From NCBI GenBank assembly GCA_025618425.1, contig CM046835.1, positions 14,271,200 to 14,335,199 of the forward strand: DNA of 64,000 nt, given 5' to 3'. Under the pieces are notes generated by a model, which saw nothing but the letters and a program-made list of their open reading frames with translations, was not told the DNA's origin and made no database searches. The translations under genes were made by a program, and so were the position numbers. Positions 12,077-24,000 of this stretch are shown here, piece by piece (within the stretch, counting starts at the first letter, position 1; each line of letters begins with the position of its first letter). This DNA is from Heliocidaris tuberculata (taxonomy: Eukaryota; Echinodermata; Echinoidea; Camarodonta; Echinometridae).

Positions 12077-15000
12077 CCGTCCGTCCGTCCGTCCGTCCGT
12101 CTGTCCGTCCGTCCGTCCGTCTGTCCGTGTGCTCAAATGTTAGAAAATGCTACTTCTCCGTCATTTCTTGGCCGATTTTGATTCTGATTGATTTATCTGA
12201 TAGGGCTGGGTGGGGGCTTCCAAACTTCTACACAGAATTTTGAAATTCATTAATTATGCAAATTTATGCAAATTTATTCAAAATTGACGAAAAATGCTAC
12301 TTCTCCTCTATTTCACATCGGATTTTGATTCCGATTGTTTTATCTGATAGGGCTGGGTGGGGGCTTCCAAACTTCTACACAGAATTTTGAAATTCATTAA
12401 TTATGCAAATTTATGCAAATTTATTCAAAATTGACGAAAAATGCTACTTCTCCTCTATTTCACATCGGATTTTGATTCCGATTGTTTTATCTGATAGGGC
12501 TGGGTGGGGGCTTCCAGCATGGACAGCAAAATAACCTAGAAATATATATTTGGAGTGAAATACTCTCCAGGTAATAAAATTGGTAAATTATTGTAAATAC
12601 AGATATGTGACTTTTAGTCTGTCTTTCTTTCCTTTTTTTTTAGATATAAAATTTTGTGTAAAACATTTAAAAACAGGAGGGGCACTTTTCATTTTCGATG
12701 CTCAAAACAATCATTTCAACCTGCCAGTCTGTCTCTTCAAGTTTAATTTATTTAAAGATGTACAGTGCTTAAATCTTGACTCTTAAGGGCTTTCTTAAGT
12801 ATTTTGTGGAGATTTCTCAGACTGCATGTTATTGCCCATAGTATGTATTTGACAACTAGCTCAGTATGGTTGTATGAATATTTCCCCAGGCCTTTAAAGT
12901 CCACCATGTTAATTGTTTGGATTGAATACTGAACTAAATATGAACACTGCAAGCCATGATACCTGGCTCATCTTTGAAAATAAATTGTGGCATGTGTTGT
13001 ATAGCTGAACCCAATCCCACTTGTCCCATGCTTTCTATATTTTTGTTTGTAATTTATATTATGTGTACAGGCTTAAAACCTACTAAGGGTCCGATTTATC
13101 AATATTGCTAGATCTGTATTCATTTGCATTCCAAGAAACAGAGTTCTCCTTTGAAAAATCACAACGATTTATTTATTTTATTTATTTTTATACTTCTCTT
13201 TTAATTTGTTAAGGTGAAGGAGGCTTGCAGTCTATGCTAGGTAACATGGATCAACAGCAGATGATGCAGCTCCTCAGTGGGGGAGGACTAGGGGGACTTG
13301 GTAAGTAGGGGCTATTGGGTGTAGTGTTATAGGGAGCTTAGAAAAATTTGAAGAATATGACCAAAGCCAACTTTCCTTCAAGACTGGATAATAAGGGGGC
13401 AAATTTTCTGAAAGAAGATTTGTCCTATTTTTGCAATGTCTGTGACTTGTGATTATATTCCAATTGTTGCCCATGTAATGTCTCTTACAATTGCCAATGG
13501 TGGGAGCAAATTAATTGCGGGCAATTGCCATTTAGCTTCTTACTTGTATGATGTGAATCTTTCCAGACAGAATTACATATACACTGTAATGACTGTACAT
13601 GGTTGTAGAAAGGAAGATAAAAATTGTGAAATATTATCCTCCAGTCCTGAAGGTCAGATGGGCTCTATGTTAATGCATTATGTTAGCAGTCCAATAACTC
13701 CAAGCTCATCTGGCCTCTTCTGTGACTAAAAGGCATGTAATACTAGCTATTTCAAATGCCTTATAACCTTTTTGGACCTCAATCAGGAATACTTAAAGGG
13801 AAATCCAACCTTAATGGCAAGTTGTCCTGAAAGAAAGAAAAAAAAAATAAAGAGAAATAGATTGGTGCAAGCTTGAACGAAATCGAACAAGCAATATTTT
13901 ATGAAAGTTTTGAATTTTTAAAAGTTGTAATCACTATACATATGGGAATTTCAAGTTGGCTGAATCGATGTCACTGTGATGTAGTGGCGGACAACTCCCC
14001 CATTTGCTCCAACACACAAAATGACTAAAATGTAATTTTTTCAAAATTTCTTATTCAGTAGGATCTTTTTCTTTTGTGAGGACCTATAACAATGTGCTAC
14101 CTACAATATATTTTGAGTAGCACCCCGCGGGAAAAGGCGCTAAGGAGAAAACCGCAAATTAATTATATTTTATTGTACGACAAACAGGAGAGTTGACCAC
14201 CACTATATCAGAATCAACTCACCAAATTGCCAATTTGAGATTTGCATAGATTTAATGATCTCCTTTTTCAAACATCCATAACTTTCTTATTTCTTGTCCG
14301 ATTTATTTCAAAGTTATACCATCCTGTTTTTCCTATTTTTTTTCTTTTATGCAAATCGTTTTATTACCACGGTTAGATTACCTTTAACATTCAGAGATTT
14401 CTATATCTTATCCTATTACATGTATCTGTTTAAGTGATATACTGTAGTAGTAAGTGTGTTTTTTTTTGTATTTTCAGGCCCCCTTGGCTTGCAGAGTATG
14501 CTGGGAGGAGCTAGAACTGGAGGTGGACAGAGTGCATCAGAGTCAACGTAAGTGTTTGCTGATATAAATCTCTGTTATTGATAAATTACTGGTATACAGC
14601 TGATTTGTTGAACCTTTTTGGAAACCTGTTTTGTTGATGAATTTACCTATCCAATTCTTAAAGGGAGCAAGCCCAATGTAGATAATTATTTTCTGTTTCT
14701 GACTTAGCCAAGCGTGGAATATAAAACGTATATACACGTACATGTAAAAGTATGACTTTACACAATACTAGGGCAGATCTAGGATGCATGATGGCTTAGT
14801 GGTATCGAGCAGTGGTCTCATAACTAAACCAAGCCGATGCGCTAGGGCCCTTTTGTATGGCAGTAATCCTCAATCACCAAGTCCCTTGAATTGGACTTAA
14901 AGCTGTATGTTCCTCTACATGTTTACATACAAACATAAATTTTCTTTCTTAGCAGTCAGTGAAATAAATCTAGATTACCTTTGCCATGTAATACATGTAG

Positions 15001-18000
15001 ATGATATATGGGACAAAATACTGTAGTTAGAATGCATATTTATGCGTAATGTTCCTGTGTTCACGGCCAAGATGCCTTTAGTGATTATCAAGTCAAGTGA
15101 GACTTGACAAGAATTGGTATTTGTTCTGGCTGGTATCAACAAAGTTAAGAACCGTTTAAAATCAACAGTTGAAAAAGGCCTCCCCAATTAAATATTTCAA
15201 AATATTTTCATAAAGTTTTTATACCTGTGGATAGCTTAATGTCTCTTCTATCAAATTACTCCAAAAATATCTGACAATATTTTACACTTGAGTGAGCAAA
15301 AGCCACTTTTGTGAAAAAGCACAAAATCCATACTTGACAAATGTGTTTATATATTCTGGCTGGTATCAGCAAAGTTGAAAGTCATGAAAAGGCTTGGAAG
15401 GTTTATATTCTGATCATTAAAATACAATACATGAAAGAACAGGCTTTGTTCTCTGTATGTCCTGATATATCGCATCAATACCTTATGGTTGAGTGAGCAA
15501 GCCAGGTGAAATTAAAAGATTCACCGAAAGTAACATTTTGAAACATAATTGCTCTCTCAAGCATAAGATGTTAAAGAGTACCACTCACCTAAAAAAAATA
15601 GTTTGTGTATAGCTAGAATAATGACCTCAGAACACTTTGCCTGGTCTTCTATGGGTTAACGGTTACGGAGTTTGAAGAAAATGATGGAAACGTAAGTAAC
15701 GTAAGTTGGGTTCTGTGCTAGCATTCCTATTTCCTATGTTATCCCTTATTTTCTTCACACTCCTCAACTCTTAACCCATAGGATGTTGGATAAAGTTTTT
15801 TTGGATTGATTTTACATGTATACCTACTAGCTGTACAAAAATTATTTTTTAGATGATTGGTACACTTTAAAGCCAGATGATGGCTCCTTCATGATCTGAT
15901 GCGATGACTGTGATGATTAGTTTCAAAAGAAGCTGAGATAACCCAGGGGAAGGAATGATAATTTACTAATATTTTTGCCCATTTCCAAGCAGAAGGGTAA
16001 GTAACCATCTCGGGAACTGAGTAGTTTCTATTTCTATGCATTATTTAGGCATTATGTTTTCGGGCTTTCTGTCTGTACGTCCGTCCTGCTTTTTAGTTAC
16101 AGCGATATCTCAAGAACCTTTTGAGCTATGAACTTCAAACTTAATAGTGCTAGTATGTATCACCATGGGAAGACAATCTGATTAGATTTTGGGTTGCGTA
16201 GGCCAAATATCACAGAGGTCAATTTCTGAAATTTCAGATGTTAGCCTCATTAATGCAATATCTCAAGAACCATTTGAGGTATGAAATTGGTGCCAGTATG
16301 TATCACCCACACATAATGAAGGTGGTGCCGGAAGTATTATGTTTTCGGGTCGTCTGTCCGTCCGTCCGGCTTACTCGTTCTCGCGATATCTCAAGAACCT
16401 TTGGAGGTATGACCTTCAAACTTGGTGCTATATGTATGACCAGGGGAAGACAATCAGATTAGATTTTGTGTTGCTTAGGCCAAAGGTCACAGAGGTCAAT
16501 TTCTGAAATTTCAGGTGTTAGCCTAGTTAATGCAATATCTCAAGAACCATCTAAGGTATGAACTTCAAACTTGGTACTAGTATGTTTCACCATAGAAGAC
16601 AATCTAATTAGATTTTGGGGTATTTAGGTCAAAGGTCACAGAGGTCAATTTAGGTTTTAGCCTCATTAATCTCGAACCATTAGTGGTATGCATTACTTTA
16701 TTAAGACAAACTGATAAGATTTTGGGGTACGTAGGTCAAAGGTGGAAGGTCACAGAAGTCATTTACTATGAAATTTCAGGCTTTTAGCCTCCTTACTGTA
16801 GTATCTCATGAACAATTTGAGCCATTATCTTCAGACTTGGTACTAGTATGCATTACTGTATTGAGACAAACTGATTAGATTTTTGTTGTCCCAGCGAAAC
16901 GAAGTTCGCAAGAGGACTATGAAACGGGCTCCGTACGTGGGTGTCTGTCCGTGTGTCCGTGTGTCCGTCCGTACGTTTTGATTCTCTTTGTTTTATCTGA
17001 TAGGGCTTGTTGGGGGCTTCCAAACTTCTACACAGAATTGTGAAATTCATTAATTATGCAAAATTAAGCAAATTTATTCAAAATCAACGAAAAATGCTAC
17101 TTTTCTATTTTGCAGCAGATTTTGATTCTGTTTGTTTTATTTGTTAGGGCTTGGTGGGGGCTTCCAAACTTCTACACAGAATTGTGAAATTATTTTATTA
17201 TGAAAATTTATGCCAATTTATTCAAAATCAACGAAAAATGCTACTTCTCTTCCATTTTGCTCTGGATTTTGATTCTGTTTGTTTTATCTGATAGTTCTTG
17301 GTGGGGGCTTCAAAACTTTTTCACAGAATTGTGAAATTCATTAATTATGCAAATTTATGCAAATTTATGCAAATTTATTCAAAATCACTAAAAATGCTAC
17401 ATAATTCTCCTCTATTCTTCTATTCTATTCGGTTCTGTTCTTCTCTATCAGAATTTAAAAAAATTAACGCCATTCTAAAGATCTACACTTCCGCCGGGGA
17501 CATAAATTACGCATCACATAATTTTCTCATTGACTTGTTTACGTAGGTGAGAGGTCAAATATCATAGAGGTCAATATGCATGAAATTAAAGATTTGTTAG
17601 TTTTGTTATCACCATATCTCAACTATTTTGCATACATGACTAGGAGGAGATAAAGTGATCAGACTCTTGGTTTGTTAGGTCAAAGGGCAAAGAGGTCAAT
17701 TTACATGTAATTGTAGGCTTCTTATTCTGGTTATCACAATTATTTCAAGAACAGTTTGTGTCATGAACTTACTGAATTTACTGAGGCATATAGGAGATGC
17801 AGTCGCATTCATCTTTTTTGTCTTGTTTTCTCAGTTATTTTGCATGCTAAAAGCTAGTGTTTGGTTTTGTTTACCTAACTCAGAAAAAAACTGAGTAGCC
17901 ATTTTTTCCCTTTTTCTCTGCGAACAGGATGGAAGCTACCATAAATATAGAGATCCGTTCTCCTGTGGGAGGGGATTTGGAGGGGACTATGGATGTGGAG

Positions 18001-21000
18001 GAGGGGGTTAAGGTGAATGCTGATCCTTTTGTGGAATCAGCTGCCGCCCTTTCCCAAGAAGCGTTAGAAGCTGTGATGGTAGATCCGTCAGGTGCAGGAC
18101 CATCCACAACTTTCCCATTGGGGGGTGAAATAGTGGACCAGTCTAGTGCGGGACCAACCACAATGAACCCAGTGGAGGCTGCTATGGCGGCCCTGCTACC
18201 TGTGGGTCCAACCACAGCTTACCCATTGGCTTCAGCAATGGCAGACCTGTGTGGTGCAGTATTAGCCGCAGCTCCTAAGAAGAGGCCTGCTAAAAAGAGA
18301 AAGACCTCAAAGGATGCTGCAGTGGCGATCCTGCCAATTGTAGGACCAGCCACACCTCCTGTCCAGACTACCAAGAGCAGCTGCAAAAAGAGGGATAGAA
18401 GGTGGTGGCTCTATAAAAAGAGAGCCACTAAGGATGCTGCAAATGCTGATCTGTCTCATGCGCAACCTGCTGCAGCGCCCAAGGCAAAGAAGAGAAGAGC
18501 CGCTAAGGATGCTGCAAAAGTGGATCCGCCTCATGTGGGACCAGCTGGAGTGTCCAACTCAGAGATGATGCAAACCTCCTCAGCACCTGCTTCCGGAAGG
18601 GGCAGAGGCGCTTTGGCCATACCCAGGAACCCGCATCTTTTGAATCCTGTAGAAGGCTGTAGTAAGAGTGGTATGTCACACTCCCTTCTTGCCAGTATAA
18701 TAGGCTCCCCTTTTGTGAGCCATGGATGGTGTGGAACTGATAGAGGTAATGGCAGGGAACTGGCTTCCCGGACCCATCCAGCACCTGCCCCTGGCCTTTC
18801 AGTGACTTTGACTTCAAACCAGCATCTTCTCACCATTAGGCTTAGAGGAAGGGGACTGGTTGCCCAGACCCAACCGGCACCTGCCCCAAGTCCTTCAATG
18901 ACCCCTGTGAAGCAATCTCTTGACCCTGGGGCAGGGACTAGCCAGTCACTGGCTACGGACATCCTCCTGTCTGCGCAATCGCGCAGGGCCAAGAAGCGCC
19001 GGCAGAAGTGCCCAATGAGTGGCTATGACGGTGTCTCATCTAGAATGAGGCAGCATATCCACCACCACTTTCCGGACTACTTTTGGCCACAGAAGGAGCA
19101 CTTCGGTCCCCATTGGGCAGAGACTTTGTGCAGACGGGTGGAAGCCCTGCGCCTCATTGCACAGTTCTTGGTAGGTGAGGGGACTTCTGTCCATGGGCTT
19201 GTCCAGGTGGTGAACTCACGATGGCAACCCGTGAGTCCACATCTAACCGATGGAGACTTACTGGAGATGGGGGCCATGATCGACCAGCAATCCTGGACGA
19301 AAGTGATTTCCTCTTTGCAGCCAATCAACACCCCAGCTGCGCTTGTTCACTATCGGCCCCTGGCATTTCTGGTGAGTCAGCTCTCCTAGGTGCAGTTAAA
19401 ACAATTAGTTGACTTGGGAGATAAAAGACCAGCTATGGCCATTTCCACGGTTCCAGAACCGGTTCCCCGATCTGAGCCTCGGCCAGATAGGGAAGAACCC
19501 GTGGTGGAACCTGAAGTCGAACCAGCTATTCAACCATTCCTCCAGGGTTTTGATGCCCATTACCATCCTGATCGAATGCATTCTATGATGCAGAGATCAG
19601 AGGGGCATGCACAACCTCTGGCTCCTGGGAGAGAACCAGAGCATTATGTTCATGTGGACAGGGGGGTCAAGAATTACTGTGACCCTGAGTTCTTCACAAC
19701 CCCCCAGTTCGGGCAAATGCTCCTGGACCGAGAGCTGGACTCCCATTGGAAGTTGGCAGTGGGAATCCCCCCAAAATGGCTGTATCTTACACAGCCCATC
19801 AATGGAATTGTTTAGTGCAACACCTAGCACACCCTCAAGTTGTTGCCCTTAGTGAAGTCGGACTCGACTTCATGGTTCCTAAGGACCAGTGGAGGAGTCA
19901 GGAGGACCTTCTAAAGCGCCTCCTGGATCTGGGAACCTTGGGGCGTGTTCTAGTAATGCACTTGCGAGGTGCAAGTACCGATCACCTGGGTCAAGTGGTA
20001 AATCGACTGGCCCTGAGACTACTGAAGCAGAAATGCTCTGCCCATCAGAGAATCCACCTCCATTGCTTCTCCAGTGGGGTCTCAGTGGTCAAGGCATGGA
20101 CCAAGGCATTTCCACATTGCTACTTTGGGATTACATGACTTATCAAGACCTTCTCCCGAGAGCAGCTTCAGGCAGTAAGGGAGATCCCCAGGGATCGTCT
20201 CTTTTTGGAGACGGACTCTCCACATATGAAGGTCCACCCTGAGTTAGAGTATAACACCCCTCTCTTTCTTGGTGATGTGGGCCAGTTAGTGGCGAATGTC
20301 CTAGGGGATTCCCTCTCAGAGGTGATGACGGTCACACTCACATATGGACTGAGGCTGTATGAATAAATTCTCAGGTTGTTGGCTCAGATTAAACTGAAGC
20401 ACATATTCCAGGTTAGTTTTAGGCTCAGATTAAATTAAATCAAATATTCCAGGTTAAACTGTGGCTCAGCTTAAAGTGAACCAAACACTTTAAGTAATAT
20501 GTTTTGGCTCCTTGATTGGAGGGCACTAGGTTTGTTATGAACTGAGAAGTCTGCTCAAAGTACTGAGCGAGATTGTCAATGTGATATGTATGTACATTGG
20601 TTCTAGACCTGATAACTTCTCACCAAAAAGTCAAAAGGGGGGTTATGAATTAATCTATTTCATTATGTTTATCCACATGTATAGGATATGGCTATAAGGA
20701 TTAATGCCAAAGATAGCCAGAGACAATGTTAGCATGCAGAACTTTTAGCCCGAAGTCATGAAAGAGGTTTATCTAACCCATGGTTTAAACCTCCATAAGC
20801 GTAGTGTGCGCATGTCCTCATGTCCAATAGGCTTACAGTAATACACTTATATATGCTTATTTACGCCAATTTTAGTCTACGGCGGAGGTTTAAAGCATGG
20901 TTTAGACCATGGGTTAAGATAAACCTCTTTTGTGAATTCGGGCCTTTATGTTTAAAAAGAATTTCAACAAGGGAGTCTTCTGAAAGCCCTTCCATGATGG

Positions 21001-24000
21001 AACTTCTTACCTTATACCCTGGAATCAACTGGGATATTGGACAATTGCAATAATAGCATTAGATGTAAGAATCCTTGTCTGATACTCTTGACTGAACTAG
21101 GGTATTGAAAGATTGTACAAACTTTCTAATCAATATGTGTTGCAATCTACAGAACTAGGGGAGTTTATGTATACTCTCCTCCACGTACTCACGGCCATGA
21201 TGCCCATGTGAGTATTATCCAGCAGTGCGTACGTAAGTGTCACCAACCGGTTCAATCTGGCCAGGGTGCACATACGTATGTGTATCTGAGCCTGGTGAGA
21301 ATCAGGCTGTAGAGCACATACGCATCTGTTGTCCCCTCCAATCGCGTGCTCTGCTAAAAATGAAAAGGCACGCAACTAGAAGCATTTCGTCAAGCCAATC
21401 AGTTTTTATCTCCCAGGAAATAAGTAAGTGAATCTGTAATTCAGCTAACATAGTAGTTCGCATCGTTTCTTGTTAGTTTTTTTTTATTTATCTCTAATTT
21501 CATTTATTATATGCAAGCGTGATGTTGTAACTTTTATTTTATGTAACAGATTAAAATTTCTACTCCCCAAAACAACATTCCACTGCAATAAATTGGTCTC
21601 GCCCACGGTATAAGCTGTACATAATCATTTGTTCCTTGTTCATTGTAGACCTTCTAGAAGCCAATCTTCTGCTGCTCGCCCTGCTACCACATCTTCCAGC
21701 AGCAGTGTGACCCCTGCCACCACCCAGAGCTCTAGCTCTACCCCAGCAGCTAGACCATCAACTACTCCTGCTGCTGCTGCTGCTGCCCCTGCTCCTGCTT
21801 CTACTGCCTCTTCGGCTGCTGCTCCGGCTGCTGCTCCAGCTGCAGGACAGCCAGCTATCCAGCTGAGGGATCTACAGAGCATCCTCAGCTCTATGAATTG
21901 TAAGTAATGTAGTGGTTGATATTCTTATTACCATCTTTAGTGTTATACAAATATTGACTGCTCATGAGGATGATGGTGGAAATTATCACTCCCAAGGTGG
22001 TGTTCATACAGGCCCTTCTATCACCCCCTCGGCTTCGCCTCGGGGGTGATAGAAGGGCCGGTATGAACACCACCGAGGGAGTGATAATTTCAACCACCAT
22101 CCGATTACAGAGCAGTCCATATTTGTTTTATATACCTCATCCTTTTCGTCCTTTTCATCCTCATCCTTTGCTAAGTCACTCACCATGTTGAATTCTTACG
22201 CTCTGCGCATATATTTATTAACGTAGTCGTAGTCTAGCAACTCGCGAATGCGCTCTTAAAACCTGAACCAAATTTTGTTTATGTACGTGTGTGCAAAAGT
22301 CGCGGAGGGGTCACGCGTTCTATCCCAGGGTTTTGGCGTTCTATCATTTGACCTTAAGTCAATTGATAGAACGCCAAAACCCTCTGACGCAATGATAGAT
22401 CGAGATGCGCCGTGTCATGTGATGTAGTTTTGACCAATCAGTGAATAAGAATCTATGTACGAGGTATATAATATCAGATATTGTCTGCTCCAATGAACTT
22501 GAGGTGCTGTAAGTCTTCTCCAGCTATTCTTACACGTGGCATATTGGAACCTTATACATATATCTTGCTGCCTATATCTTAATAATTTGTATAAAACCAC
22601 TGTAACCTAAAGTAGTGATCAAAAGTCTTGGGCCACTCTTCAAAAGAAATTCAAAAAAAGCTCCTGTGTATAGTAAAAGCTTTACAAAATCACTAAATGG
22701 TGATTCTAGGACAACTAACCAAAGGACCACCACCCCTAGACAGCTACCGCCACCCTTCCCAAGAAACTCCTGTTAACATCCTCTTGACAACTTCTCAACA
22801 CCCCCACAACAATGTAGCCAAAAGTCTTGAGGAATATCCAACCAGAAACCAAGGGGATGGGAGAGAAGCCCTAGGAGGGAGGGGGGGGGGGGGGGGTTGG
22901 TGGTGTATTTGTCCTTGAGGCTGCTTCCAAGGGTTTGAGGTTCGGAAGTGGGTAGTTGTCCTAGTAGTGGGTGTTTTTTTAAGGTTACATATTACATGTT
23001 CAATTGTCCATAGCTTGAGTTAGACATTTGCTGTTGTTTTTTTTTTTTTTTTTTTTGGGGGGGGGGGGGGGGGCAGCGGAGGAGTTTTGTAATTATTATT
23101 ATTATTATTAAGTATTTGGTGTTGCCAGTGCCTGGTAGGTAAATCAGTGAACTGAATCACTGTAGCAACTCAGATCTCTCAACTGAGCAGGTTTACCACT
23201 ATACATGTACCAGGGTTTTTCCCCAACTTTATACAAAGACTGCAGTAGGTTGTTAATGTGCATAGGTGGTGATCCTCTTAGACACAGGGCCTACATTTAA
23301 CGTCCTATCCGAGGGATGGAGTGTTTTCAACTTTAACCTAATCTGCGTATATGAAACGGGAGTGGCATATTAACACACAATTCAGGCTTCAGTCATCCGC
23401 TTGGATTGGATTTGAACCCCAATCTTTGGTTTGACAGTGCGACACTTTACCAAATGAGCCAACTCACCTCCTTTTGACTGTAGTACTGTAGGTCTTTATC
23501 TATAGTCATTTTCCCCCTCTGTTATAGCTTCCATTAGTGTTCCATGTATACAGTGTGTCCCAGAAAAAAATCTCTCAAACTAAATATTTCAAAATATTTT
23601 TAGGAAATTTTCATACTTGTGGAAAGCTAAGGGTCTTTTCTATCAAATGACATCAAAATATCTAACAATATTCTACGCTTTGGTGATCAAAATCCAATTT
23701 TGTGAAAGGATGCAAAATCCAGACATGACAAGAATTGATATTGGTCCTTGATGGTATCAGCCAAGCTGAAAATCATTGAAAAGGCTTAGAAATTTCCTTA
23801 TTTAATCAATAAAAGACAATTATGAAATAACAGGCTTTGTTTTCTGTATATCCTTACAAATCCATCAACATCTTATGCTTGAGTGAGCAATCGACTACAT
23901 GTACTTCATTGAGTGTTTAAAAATGTTACTTTTGGTGAGGGTTTTAAAATCACCTGGTTTGCTCACTCACCGATCAAGTTTTGATGGGATATATCAGGAA

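Noticed and set aside
11936..12243. ORFs rich in Val/Cys or Arg/Thr over the CCGT array
   Set aside because: Low-complexity translation of (GT)n and (CCGT)n inside a repeat family that recurs at 16886.
18503..18992. Minus-strand ORFs opposite the TatD-like unit
   Set aside because: Shadow frames of the GC-richer plus-strand coding sequence; only the plus strand shows domain motifs.
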